The position numbers and the translations under genes are program-made. From contig JADJMH010000005.1 of NCBI GenBank assembly GCA_016709675.1, forward strand, positions 248,001 through 312,000: a stretch of DNA of 64,000 nucleotides, in the 5' to 3' direction. The notes beneath the pieces were generated by a model. The model searched no databases. It had not been told where the DNA came from and was given only the letters and a program-made list of their open reading frames with translations. The stretch comes from Candidatus Accumulibacter proximus (lineage in GTDB: Bacteria; Pseudomonadota; Gammaproteobacteria; Burkholderiales; Rhodocyclaceae). This document shows, piece by piece, positions 1 through 8,608 of the stretch. The number at the start of each line of letters is the position of its first letter. Position 1 is the stretch's first letter.

Positions 1-172
1 TTGCTGCTTCAGCAGCAGTCGATGTGCCCTTCCTCCGCCCGCGCACCGGGAAGGACGCCGCCGGGGCATCGACCGGTTATCATGCGCTGTCCGCCGGGAT
101 CAATCCCACTCCTGCGTTTTTGTGCCGGGTGCCCGGCAAGGCGACTGTTGCCACCCATTCTGTTCTACGACC

Positions 173-835
173 GTGCCTCCAGAACCTCTCTCCGACGACG
201 TCGTGCGTGCCCGTTCGCTGGCCAGGTATTGCCGGCGCGCCGCAAGCTATGACAGTACCTGCGGCCCGACCTGGCCAATCCGCGAGCGCGCGATCGCTTC
301 GCTGCAGTTGCAACCCGGACAGGTAGTCCTCGATGTCGCTTGTGGCACTGGCCTGAGCCTGCCGTTGCTGCGTGCCGCCGTCGGCGAAGCGGGCCGGGTC
401 TACGGTTTCGACCAGAGTCCGCAGATGCTGGCACGGGCAACTGCCCGGGTCGATGCCGCCGGCTGGCAAAACGTCTGCCTGATCGAGACTGCGGCACAGG
501 CGCTGAAACTGCCCGAGGCGGTCGACGCGCTGCTCTTTCATTACACCCACGATATCCTGCGTTCGCCGGCCGCCGTCGACCGGTTGCTCGCGCTGGCGCG
601 TCCGGGAGCCATGGTGGCGATTGCCGGGATCAAGTATTTTCCGGGCTGGCTGGCACCGCTCAACCCCTGGGTCTATTTCAAGAATCGCGCCTACAACGGA
701 AGTCCGGGCGAGCTCGCCTCGCCCTGGGACCGCATCGCGCCGCGTCTGACGCAGTGGCAGTGGGCGCCGACCCAGTTCGGCATGGGGTATCTCGCCTCTG
801 GTCGGGTGGACGATCCGTCCGGGCGCGAACGATGA
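173..835 (+). CDS. class I SAM-dependent methyltransferase
   Basis: About 220 residues with a Rossmann methyltransferase fold. The glycine-rich SAM-binding motif I (VLDVACGTG) lies near residue 50, followed by an acidic motif (YGFDQSP) and a post-I helix. This is the size and order usual for Ubi/PhcB-like small-molecule methyltransferases. The reading frame is open from 122, but GTG 173 gives a conventional N-terminus (VPPEPLSDDVV), so I chose it. The stop overlaps the ATG of the next gene by 4 bases (ATGA), which implies translational coupling to the membrane phosphatase/sulfatase-fold enzyme. The substrate cannot be read from sequence; the setting suggests an envelope glycan or lipid, which is inference. 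Confidence 0.75.
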   Translation: MPPEPLSDDVVRARSLARYCRRAASYDSTCGPTWPIRERAIASLQLQPGQVVLDVACGTGLSLPLLRAAVGEAGRVYGFDQSPQMLARATARVDAAGWQNVCLIETAAQALKLPEAVDALLFHYTHDILRSPAAVDRLLALARPGAMVAIAGIKYFPGWLAPLNPWVYFKNRAYNGSPGELASPWDRIAPRLTQWQWAPTQFGMGYLASGRVDDPSGRER

Positions 836-2538
836 GCCCGCCGGCCCGCGGCCCGGCAACGCTGGCCACGAGCCGTCCATGGCGGCGTGCCGCCGTCGCA
901 GTGCTCGCGCTGCTCTTCCTCAACGGCATGCTCAGCTTCCGGGATTGGTGGCCGACCCCGGGCATCCTGCCAGACCACCGTCTGGCACCCGAATTCGTCC
1001 TGCTGTGGCTTGCACTGCTGGCAGCGGTCGCCTGGCGCGGCAACCTCTCGCCACGCGCGCTCAGCGTCTTTGCGCTGGTCTACCTGCTGTTGGTACTCGG
1101 ACGCTACGCCGATGTGACCGTGCATAGCCTGTTCGGGCGTCCGATCAACCTTTACTGGGATGGCGTGCAGATTCCCCGCTTCCTCTGGGTTTCGGCGCAG
1201 GAACTGGCGTGGTGGCAGAGTGCGGCCGTGCTGGCAGCCGTCGGTGCGCTGTTCTGGATCCTTTTCTCCGCGCTGCGGTGGGCGATCGCGGTGTCGGCAC
1301 GCGACGCCGTCCCCTTTGCCCTGCGGACTCCGTGGGTCTGGGCGATCACGCTGGCGAGCGTGCTGTTGGTGTCGGCGAATCTGGCAGGCGTGCGCGCGAC
1401 CTGGCCAATCGTCGCCAAACCGGTCCTGCCGACCTACTGGCGGCAGGCACAACTGCTGGCGACCGCCTTTTCGCCGCAGCGGCAGGCCAGCCTGCTGCCT
1501 GCCTCGACCGCCATCGACGCCGCCCTGGCCGCGGCGCCCGGGACCGTGCTGGGCGCGCTCGGCGGGCGCGACGTCTACCTGATCATGCTCGAATCGCTTG
1601 GTGCGGTGGTGTACGACGACGCGCGCGCCGACAGCGCTCTGCGTGCCAGCCGCGAGCGCTTTGCCGCCGACATCGCGGCCGGTGGCCGGCAGGTGGTGTC
1701 GGCCTTCTTCCGCTCGCCGACCTTTGCTGGCGGGTCGGACCTGACGCATCTGGGCCTGCTGTCGGGCATGGATCTCAGCGACCCGATGCGCCACGACGTC
1801 TTGCTGACCACGCAACGGCCAACGCTGAACACCCTGTTCCGGGCGCATGGTTACCAGACCTTCGGCCTCTATCCGGCGCTCGACTGGGAGTGGCCTGAAC
1901 GCGCCTTCTACGGTTTTGATGTCTTCCTGGCCCGACGCGATCTGGGCTATGCGGGGCCCGCCATGGGCTTCTGGCAGGTGCCCGACCAGTTCAGCGCCGC
2001 ACGCTTCGAGCAGCTTCACCCACGCTCGAACGGCGCGCCGCCGCGCTTCGTGTTTTTCCCGACCATCACCTGCCACCTGCCGTTCAGCCCGGTACCACCC
2101 TATCAGCCGGACTGGGCGCGGGTGCTTGGACCGCAGCCCTTCGACGCGGCGGAAGTCCGCCGCGCGCAGGCCGAGCAACCGAACTGGCTCAACATGTTCC
2201 CCGATTTTCTGCGCATGGTGGCCTACACCTACCAGTGGCTGGGTGCCTATCTGCGCCAGCCGTCGCCGCGCGAGGCGATCTACCTGCTGATCGGGGATCA
2301 TCAGCCGGCGGCAAACATCACCGGTGAAGCGGCGTCCTGGGATGTGCCGGTGCATATCGTCAGCAGCGATGGCGAACTGCTTGACCGCTTCATCGCGCAG
2401 GGTTTCCAGCCCGGGCTCGAGCCACCGCGGCAAGCGCTGGGCCCGCTGCATACGCTGACCGGGATGATGCTGCAGGCTTTTTCCGCGGCGGGTCATCGCT
2501 CGCCGCCATCGCTGCCGCTCGCGCAGGCCAGGCCTTGA
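832..2538 (+). CDS. membrane alkaline-phosphatase/sulfatase-superfamily protein (phosphoglycerol or phosphoethanolamine transferase-like)
   Basis: 568 residues from ATG 832; the frame is open further upstream but that part overlaps the methyltransferase gene. The N-terminal third holds about four hydrophobic spans (around residues 15-35, 50-65, 80-100, 130-150, 165-185). The rest is a periplasmic catalytic domain with DVYLIMLESLG (metal/nucleophile strand), a GSDLTHLGLLSG stretch and LIGDHQP (metal-binding Asp-His). Membrane anchor plus this fold matches the LtaS/MdoB/EptA group, which transfers phosphoglycerol or phosphoethanolamine to glycans or lipids. The neighbouring GH17 and GH17-GT2 genes make a role in decorating a periplasmic glucan plausible. 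Its 3' end overlaps the convergent GH17 gene by 46 bases. Confidence 0.7.
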   Translation: MSPPARGPATLATSRPWRRAAVAVLALLFLNGMLSFRDWWPTPGILPDHRLAPEFVLLWLALLAAVAWRGNLSPRALSVFALVYLLLVLGRYADVTVHSLFGRPINLYWDGVQIPRFLWVSAQELAWWQSAAVLAAVGALFWILFSALRWAIAVSARDAVPFALRTPWVWAITLASVLLVSANLAGVRATWPIVAKPVLPTYWRQAQLLATAFSPQRQASLLPASTAIDAALAAAPGTVLGALGGRDVYLIMLESLGAVVYDDARADSALRASRERFAADIAAGGRQVVSAFFRSPTFAGGSDLTHLGLLSGMDLSDPMRHDVLLTTQRPTLNTLFRAHGYQTFGLYPALDWEWPERAFYGFDVFLARRDLGYAGPAMGFWQVPDQFSAARFEQLHPRSNGAPPRFVFFPTITCHLPFSPVPPYQPDWARVLGPQPFDAAEVRRAQAEQPNWLNMFPDFLRMVAYTYQWLGAYLRQPSPREAIYLLIGDHQPAANITGEAASWDVPVHIVSSDGELLDRFIAQGFQPGLEPPRQALGPLHTLTGMMLQAFSAAGHRSPPSLPLAQARP

Positions 2539-4208
2539 GGCCAGCAAACGGCGGCCGCCAGGCCGAGCCAGATCAGTGCCTGACCCAGCGCCTGGGTATT
2601 GGCGAGGCCTTCCTGCGCGACCAGCCAGACGGCCGCCACTGCAGCAACGGTGGCCAGGGTACGCTCCAGCCACGCGCCGCGGTCGACCCGGTCGCCGAGC
2701 ACGGTCAGGGCCAGCAGCAAAGACACCGGCGCTGCGAGCAAGGGCCAGACGAGCGGGCGGTAGCGGCCGTCGAACAGCAGCCCGAGCGCGATCAGCACGA
2801 CGCCGCCGAGCAGCGCCGCCTGGGCGAGCGCCAGTCCCCGCATGACCCGGGCGCTGGCCGCGCGCAGGGCGGCGACCACCCCCGGGCGGGCGGCAGGCGA
2901 ACTGTCGCCGTCGAGTATCCGACCGAGCCGCGCGGTGGCGAGCAGCGCACACAGGCCGGCCGCGACGGCAACGCTGCCGCCCAGCAGCCAGTCGAGCGGG
3001 CGATGACTCCAGTCGACCAGCATCTGCCATTGCAGCAGCGTCAGCGCGCCGATCGCGGATCCCGCGAGGCCCGTTGCTGCGGTAGCCATGACCCGGCGGC
3101 GACGCCTGTTGTCGCTGGCGTCAGGCCGCCGAAGGCCGCGCCGCAGCGTCCACAGCAGGCCGGCGCCACCGCCGACGACCATGGCCAAAGCTACCCGCCA
3201 CCAGTGCGGATCGGCGACGACCGGGCCACGCAGGCTGACGCGCTGCCGGCCAGCGGCGTCGAAGACGCCCCAGTAGCCACCCATCGCGCCTTCCTGTCGG
3301 CGCTTCCACGGCTGGTCGAAACCCTCGATGAGGTTGAAGCTTGGCCAGGCGCCGGCCTCGGAACCAAGCGGCGCGCCGGCATCGGCGGCGAGCAGTTCGC
3401 GCACGAAACGCGTCTGCTGCAGCCGCCCGGGCACCGCCGCTCCGCGCTGGCGGCCAGCCGCCGGCCAGCCGGTTTCGCCGATGAACACCGGCAGGGGCGC
3501 AAAGACCGCCTGGAGGCGCGCGTTGATCGCCGACACGTGGGCGATCGCCTCGTTCAGTGCCACCGGGTTGTCCTCCCAGTAGGGCAGCACATGGGCGGCA
3601 ACGACATCGACGTGGTCGCGCAGCACGTCGGCATGGCGCAGCCAGAAGGCCCAAACGTCGGCGTAGGCGATCGGTACGCTGGACGCGTGCCTGGCCCGCG
3701 CCAGCAGCGAGGCCAGCGCAGCCGGCGTCTGCTCGCCGCGCAGCAGCACCTCGTTGCCGATCACCAGCAGATCGATCACGTCGGCGTAGTCGCGGGCGAG
3801 GGCGAGTGCCCGCTGCAGTTGCGCCGCGTTCCTCGCCGCATCGCCATCGATCCACGCTCCCAGCACCACCCGCATGCCCAGCTTTCGGGCGATCGCCGGC
3901 ACCGCATCGAGTCCGTGGTCGACGCCATAGGTACGCACGCAACCGGTCATTTCGCGCAGCTGTCGCAGATCAGCTTCGATCTGCGACGCTTCGATGTGCA
4001 GTGCCGGGTCGAAAGGGGAGTGGCCGGGAAGTCGGAAAGGGGCATAAGACAGGCAAGGCACGCCCAGGTCGCCGGCATCGGACAATGGCACCGGCCGGCC
4101 CTGCGCCACGACCCAGGCGAGCAGCACCAGAACGCCGAGCGCGAGCCCCGACAGGGCGCTTGCTTGACGCCAGGGCGCCGGGGCTTTTCGTGAAGGCATC
4201 GCGGTCAT
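2493..4208 (-). CDS. membrane-anchored GH17-like glucanase/transglycosylase
   Basis: 571 residues. A transmembrane segment lies near residues 17-36, then a periplasmic (beta/alpha)8 domain of the GH17/exo-beta-1,3-glucanase type. The acid/base Glu is in VIGNE (about residue 153) and the nucleophile Glu in FIGETGWP (about 245). After about residue 330 the protein has seven or so hydrophobic helices to the C-terminus, so it is polytopic. It is divergent from the GH17-GT2 gene at 4292, with an 83-base shared promoter gap, and its catalytic domain resembles that gene's N-terminal half. Expected role: hydrolysis or transglycosylation of a beta-1,3-glucan outside the inner membrane. The polymer itself is not determinable from sequence. 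Confidence 0.7.
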   Translation of the reverse strand: MTAMPSRKAPAPWRQASALSGLALGVLVLLAWVVAQGRPVPLSDAGDLGVPCLSYAPFRLPGHSPFDPALHIEASQIEADLRQLREMTGCVRTYGVDHGLDAVPAIARKLGMRVVLGAWIDGDAARNAAQLQRALALARDYADVIDLLVIGNEVLLRGEQTPAALASLLARARHASSVPIAYADVWAFWLRHADVLRDHVDVVAAHVLPYWEDNPVALNEAIAHVSAINARLQAVFAPLPVFIGETGWPAAGRQRGAAVPGRLQQTRFVRELLAADAGAPLGSEAGAWPSFNLIEGFDQPWKRRQEGAMGGYWGVFDAAGRQRVSLRGPVVADPHWWRVALAMVVGGGAGLLWTLRRGLRRPDASDNRRRRRVMATAATGLAGSAIGALTLLQWQMLVDWSHRPLDWLLGGSVAVAAGLCALLATARLGRILDGDSSPAARPGVVAALRAASARVMRGLALAQAALLGGVVLIALGLLFDGRYRPLVWPLLAAPVSLLLALTVLGDRVDRGAWLERTLATVAAVAAVWLVAQEGLANTQALGQALIWLGLAAAVCWPQGLACASGSDGGER

Positions 4209-4291
4209 CTCAGCGGGCAGCCCCGGTGCCGGAAGGAAAGCGGCGTTCGGGTGCCGGTGTCGGGGAGGTTGCAGGCATCGTAGCGCAAAAA

Positions 4292-7000
4292 ATGGCCGAG
4301 ACCGACAGTCCGCTGCCTTGCCCGCGCGCGGCCCCCGCGGCGGGCACGGTGCAGCACCCGCCCGCGCCCGGTCGCGGCAACGCTTTACGCTGGGCCAGCG
4401 CGCTGCTCATCGCCGCCTTGGTGGCGATCATCAATCTGCTGCTCTGGCGGGTCTTCAATCCGCCGCTGGCGGCACCGGACGTGCCGTCACGGGTCGCCGG
4501 GCTGGCCTACAACGGCTTCCAGCGCTGGCAAAGCCCGCTGACCCAGAGCTTTCCGGGCGATGCCGCGCTTGCTGATGACCTGCAGCGGCTGGCCGGCCTG
4601 ACCAGCCGGCTGCGGACCTACAGCGCGAGCGAACTGCCGATGCTGCCGGCGCTGGCCGCGCAAGCCGGCTTGCGGCTGAGTGCCGGGGTCTGGCTCGACA
4701 GTCGTCGGTCGAACAACGAGCGAGAAATCGCCGCCATCATCGAAGCGGTGCCCCGCTACCCCGGCATCGAGCGGGTGATTGCCGGTAACGAAAGCCAGTT
4801 GCGCGGGGTGCTCGCGCCGACCGAGCTGTACGGCTACCTCGACCGCCTGCGTGCCGCCCTGCCGGTGCCGGTGTCGACCGCCGAGCCCTGGCATGTCTGG
4901 CTGCGCCAGCCAGCGCTGGTCGACCATGTGGATTTCATCACCGTGCATCTGTTGCCCTACTGGGAGGGGCTACCCGTCGACATGGCGGTCGATTACGCGC
5001 TGCAACGCCTGAGCGAGGTACGCCAGCGATTTCCGGGCAAGCCGGTAGTGATCGGCGAAATCGGCTGGCCGAGCCACGGCGACCGCGTGGCGGCGGCAGA
5101 GGCGACGCCGGCCGCACAGGCCCGCTTCGTGCGCGCATTTCTCGAACGGGCCAGCCGGCTGAACGTCGACTACTACCTGCTGGAGGCGGTCGATCAGCCC
5201 TGGAAGCGGGCCACCGAGGGCGCAGTCGGTGCTCACTGGGGGCTGCTGGACGCCGCGCGGCAGGCCAAGTTCGCCTTCACCGGCACGCTGCAGGCGGATC
5301 CGTTCTGGCCGGGCAAGGCGCTGGTTTCGTCGGCCCTGGGTCTGCTGGCGATCGTGCCCTGGCTGATCACTTTTTCGCCGATGCGGCTGGCCGGTCGAAT
5401 TTCCTTTGCGCTCAGCCTGCAGGCGGTGCTTTCCTTCGCCGTTCTGCTCGCGACAGCGTTACTTGCGGATTACCTGCGGCCGCGCGATGTCGTGCCGCTG
5501 GCCTTGCTGCTGCCGGCATTGGCGATGATCGCCGCGGTCCTGTTGGTTCAGGCCTTCGAATTCGCCGAGTTGTTCTGGCCCGGGAGCCTGCGCCACCAGG
5601 CGGCGCTACGCCCGTTGCCGGCCGGCGCGCCGGCCCCCTTCGTCAGCATTCATCTGGCCTGCTGCAACGAGCCGCCGGCCATGGTCATCGCCACCATCGA
5701 CCGCCTGCTGGCACTCGATTGGCCGGCCTTCGAGGTACTGGTGGTGGATAACAATACCGGCGACCCGGAGCTCTGGGAGCCGGTGCAGGCGCACGTCAAC
5801 GCCCGTATGGCGGCCGCGCGGAGGGCAGCGCAGACGACCTCCACCGGCCCGGGCCTGCGTTTCTTCCACCTGCCGAGCTGGCCCGGCTACAAGGCCGGGG
5901 CGCTGAACGTGGCGCTGGCGCAGAGCGACCCGCGCGCCGAGTGGGTAGGGGTGGTCGACGCCGATTACCTGGTCAAGCCTGGCTGGCTGCGTGCGCTCGC
6001 CGGCCATTTCGCCGACCCGACGGTGGCCGTCGTGCAGTCGCCGCAAGCCCATCGTGACTGGGCGGGCAGCCGCCTGCGCCGGATGATGAACTGGGAATAC
6101 GACGGCTTTTTCCGCATTGGCATGCATCATCGCCAGGAGCGTGACGCCGCGATCCAGCACGGCACGATGACCTTGATCCGGGCGGCGGCCCTGCGCGGCG
6201 TCGGCGGCTGGGACGCCGGCAGTGTCTGCGAAGACACCGAACTCGGCCTGCGCCTGCTTGGGCAGGGCCTGCGGGTGGTCTATGTGGACGAGGTGCTGGG
6301 CACCGGCCTGGTGCCGAGCGACTTTGCCGCCTATCAGCGCCAGCGCCGGCGCTGGGCGCAGGGGGCGATGCAGATCCTGCGACGGCACCGCGCAGCGTTG
6401 CTCGGCCGATCCCGCTTGCGGCTGGCGCAGCGTTACCATTTCGTCGCCGGCTGGCTGCCCTGGCTGGGTGACACCCTGCATCTGGTTTTCAGCGTCGTGG
6501 CCATCGGCTGGACGCTCGGCGTGCTGAGCGCGCCGCAGGTCTTCGGCCTGCCGACGCCGCTTCTTGTCGCGCCGCTGGCGGCTCTCATTGCCTTGCGACT
6601 GCTGCTGGTGCCGCTGCTCTACAGCCGCCGGGTGCCCTGTCGAGCGGCTGATATCTTCGGTGCGGCACTGGCTGGCATGGCGCTGTCGCACAGTATTGCC
6701 CGTGGCGTCATCGCCGGCCTCTGCGGGCGACGGGCGGTTTTCCACGTGACCCGCAAGGGGCCGGTCACTCACGCGTGGGATGCCCGATCGGGCCGGCGAC
6801 CCGGCGCCCTTGCCTCGGTGCGCGAGGAGACAGCGCTGCTGACCGGCCTGCTGGCGTGTATCGCCGGCATCGGGGTGCACACTGCGGCAGCGGGTTGGGT
6901 GCCGGCGGTTTGGTTGCAGGTTGCGTTGGGTATGCAGGCGCTGCCTTATGCCGCAGCAGTCGTCTGCGCCCGGCTGTCGCGTGCCGAGCAGTGGCGATGA
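4292..7000 (+). CDS. GH17 domain fused to family 2 glycosyltransferase (NdvB-like beta-glucan synthase)
   Basis: 902 residues from ATG 4292; upstream codons are open but lie antisense to the divergent gene, so this start is preferred. Order: TM near residues 32-52; periplasmic GH17-like domain with catalytic Glu in AGNES (about 164) and VIGEIGWP (about 255); TM helices (about 350-460); cytoplasmic GT2 domain with VVDNN, the VVDADY metal-binding motif (about 555), catalytic EDTE (about 647) and QRRRWAQGAMQ (about 683); then C-terminal TM helices. This GH17 plus processive GT2 layout is that of NdvB-type beta-1,3(1,6)-glucan synthases, in which the GH17 part remodels or cyclises the nascent chain. 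The neighbours encode a second GH17 protein and a possible phosphoglycerol transferase. Confidence 0.8.
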   Translation: MAETDSPLPCPRAAPAAGTVQHPPAPGRGNALRWASALLIAALVAIINLLLWRVFNPPLAAPDVPSRVAGLAYNGFQRWQSPLTQSFPGDAALADDLQRLAGLTSRLRTYSASELPMLPALAAQAGLRLSAGVWLDSRRSNNEREIAAIIEAVPRYPGIERVIAGNESQLRGVLAPTELYGYLDRLRAALPVPVSTAEPWHVWLRQPALVDHVDFITVHLLPYWEGLPVDMAVDYALQRLSEVRQRFPGKPVVIGEIGWPSHGDRVAAAEATPAAQARFVRAFLERASRLNVDYYLLEAVDQPWKRATEGAVGAHWGLLDAARQAKFAFTGTLQADPFWPGKALVSSALGLLAIVPWLITFSPMRLAGRISFALSLQAVLSFAVLLATALLADYLRPRDVVPLALLLPALAMIAAVLLVQAFEFAELFWPGSLRHQAALRPLPAGAPAPFVSIHLACCNEPPAMVIATIDRLLALDWPAFEVLVVDNNTGDPELWEPVQAHVNARMAAARRAAQTTSTGPGLRFFHLPSWPGYKAGALNVALAQSDPRAEWVGVVDADYLVKPGWLRALAGHFADPTVAVVQSPQAHRDWAGSRLRRMMNWEYDGFFRIGMHHRQERDAAIQHGTMTLIRAAALRGVGGWDAGSVCEDTELGLRLLGQGLRVVYVDEVLGTGLVPSDFAAYQRQRRRWAQGAMQILRRHRAALLGRSRLRLAQRYHFVAGWLPWLGDTLHLVFSVVAIGWTLGVLSAPQVFGLPTPLLVAPLAALIALRLLLVPLLYSRRVPCRAADIFGAALAGMALSHSIARGVIAGLCGRRAVFHVTRKGPVTHAWDARSGRRPGALASVREETALLTGLLACIAGIGVHTAAAGWVPAVWLQVALGMQALPYAAAVVCARLSRAEQWR

Positions 7001-7202
7001 TGCAGCGGTCGATGGCTTCGCTGTCGCCGATGTGCTCTCAGCTGCCCATGTCCTCGTCGTGCTCATACTGATCGGGTCGCGCCGGACGCAAGCGTGCAGA
7101 ATTCGCGGTCACACCACCGCTTGAACATCGCTTCCTCGGCACAAGTGACGAGATGCCACCGGAGCCAATGAGCGTAGTAACGATAATCCTTGACTTCCGG
7201 AT

Positions 7203-7217
7203 TTGTTGTTACAACAA
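7203..7217. promoter_or_regulatory. perfect inverted repeat upstream of brnT (probable operator)
   Basis: TTGTTGT-T-ACAACAA is a perfect 7-bp inverted repeat around one base. It ends 8 bases before the brnT start codon, in an AT-rich patch. BrnA proteins are ribbon-helix-helix repressors of their own operon, so this is the natural operator candidate. The assignment is inferred from position and symmetry. Confidence 0.55.
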
Positions 7218-7225
7218 TAACGCCA

Positions 7226-7525
7226 ATGAGCACGTACTTGCGTTGGGACGACGCCAAGCGGCAAGCCAATCTAGACAAGCACGGGCTTGATTTCGCCGAT
7301 GCGCCGATGGTACTGGAGAGCCCGTATCGCCTTGACGTGGAGAGCGTGCGTGGTGGCGAACCGCGGATGCAGTCGTTCGCATATGTTTTCGACGTGCTGG
7401 CGGTACTGACGGTGGTGCATACCACACGCGACAATGCCTTGCGAATTGTCAGTTTCCGGCCGGCGAGCGAAGAGGAAAGGAGCGCCTACCATGAGTGGCT
7501 CGAGGAGGACTTCAATGGCGACTAA
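7226..7525 (+). CDS. brnT: BrnT family type II toxin
   Basis: 99 residues from ATG 7226; the frame opens earlier at 7190, but MSTYLRWDD is the family N-terminus. BrnT proteins are RelE-fold ribonucleases that block translation. The hallmark W-D-x-K-x-x-x-N-x-x-K-H-G stretch (WDDAKRQANLDKHGLDF) and the C-terminal RIVSFRPAS-EERSAYHEW block are both present. Its stop lies inside the start of the partner gene (overlap 11 bases), as usual for brnT-brnA. The gene has no obvious link to the flanking glucan locus and is probably a mobile accessory module. Confidence 0.85.
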   Translation: MSTYLRWDDAKRQANLDKHGLDFADAPMVLESPYRLDVESVRGGEPRMQSFAYVFDVLAVLTVVHTTRDNALRIVSFRPASEEERSAYHEWLEEDFNGD

Positions 7526-7829
7526 TGAAATACACGTCACCGACAAGCCCGGTGAGAGCAACACCGATTTGGCGAAGGTTCGTGCCGGGACACCGTATGT
7601 TTGGGATGGAAAGAACGACGATGATCGTCCGCTGACACGGGACGAAATGCAGGCCGGCATCGAGGCTTATCGCAAGCAACGTGGCCGCCCTACCGGGAGC
7701 GACAAAGAGTCGACCACTATCCGTTTCGACCGAGACGTACTCGCCGCTTTCCGTGCCGCTGGCCCTGGTTGGCAGACCCGCATGAATGCGGCGCTACGTG
7801 ATTGGCTCAAGGACCACTCGCCAGCGTAA
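7515..7829 (+). CDS. brnA: BrnA family antitoxin
   Basis: 104 residues from ATG 7515, inside the end of brnT. The C-terminal third contains the DNA-binding ribbon-helix-helix expected for BrnA (TTIRFDRDVLAAFRAAGPGWQTRMN), ending in LRDWLKDH. BrnA binds and neutralises BrnT, and the complex represses the operon, probably at the palindrome at 7203-7217. The frame extends upstream to 7434, but that part overlaps brnT and gives no family resemblance. About 200 bases downstream (7830-8035) I see no gene. Confidence 0.85.
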   Translation: MATNEIHVTDKPGESNTDLAKVRAGTPYVWDGKNDDDRPLTRDEMQAGIEAYRKQRGRPTGSDKESTTIRFDRDVLAAFRAAGPGWQTRMNAALRDWLKDHSPA

Positions 7830-8035
7830 GTGGTATTTGATCGGAGGGCGAGATACGGCATTATGGAGCGACCACCCCCAGCGCCTGAGCCGCGGCTCGA
7901 CGATAATGGTCTTGTTTTCAATGAACAGGAGCATTCTTGATGGCAGCAAGCCACGCGGTTACGGCCCTGATCACCGAGCGTGCTGAACTGGCCGGGCGCC
8001 GAGTTGTCGAGCCACAGGATTGACGGCTCTGGTTG

Positions 8036-8603
8036 TCAAGGTTTGCCGTTCCGTGCGGCATCGTTCAGGCGCCAGTCGTATTCGAGGAACTCGATCCGGT
8101 AATCCCCCGCCACCAGCAGCGCGCGCGCTTCAGGCGTCGACGCCAGTTGCTCGGCGTAACGCCGGAAAGTGGTCTTGAGGGAATCGAATCCCTGATGCCC
8201 TTGCTCGAAATCCTTGCCGTACCAGTCAAAGATTTTCGACACCGACAGGCGCTTGGCAGCGGCATCAAATCGGTTTCGACTTCAGGTCCGGATACTTGCT
8301 CAGGACGAGATCGATCGTGAAAGCGTTGTAGGCATTGATCAGGAACGCCAGGCGCTGCGGTTTCGACCAGCCGGCATATTCCTGCGCCGAGACGGCGGAA
8401 AGCGAGGCCAGATAGCGATTCAGTGCTGCCCTGTCCGTCGCCATGCCGGCGTAGTCGACACGGCTCGCCTTGCCATCCGCCGCCAGTCTGACGTGCTGGG
8501 CGAGCAGGGTACTCCAGTCGCGATGGGTATGGTCATAGGCATGCGCCCAGGAACTCAACAGGCTGAGCAGGCAGCCGACCAGCACGGATTTCACTTTGAG
8601 CAT
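8036..8603 (-). pseudogene. DUF547 domain protein with internal deletion
   Basis: The 5' part (8265-8603) begins with a clear signal peptide (MLKVKSVLVGCLLSLLSSWAHA) and runs to the DUF547 motif LAFLINAYNAFTIDLVL. The 3' part (8036-8264, another frame) ends with the family C-terminus (LSVSKIFDWYGKDF...FLEYDW). The middle of the domain, about 80-100 residues in intact homologues, is missing, and the two ends join out of frame near 8262. This is therefore a real deletion rather than a simple base-calling slip. Intact members are exported proteins of unknown function. The gene sits 5 bases downstream of the TVP38-flavoprotein gene and was probably its operon partner. Confidence 0.75.
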
Positions 8604-8608
8604 GGTGG

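Noticed and set aside
691..3030. Very long open frames antisense to real genes (for example 691-3030 and 2535-4193)
   Set aside because: High GC leaves the opposite strand open. These frames are Arg/Ala/Gly-rich, have no domains and overlap genes with clear motifs.
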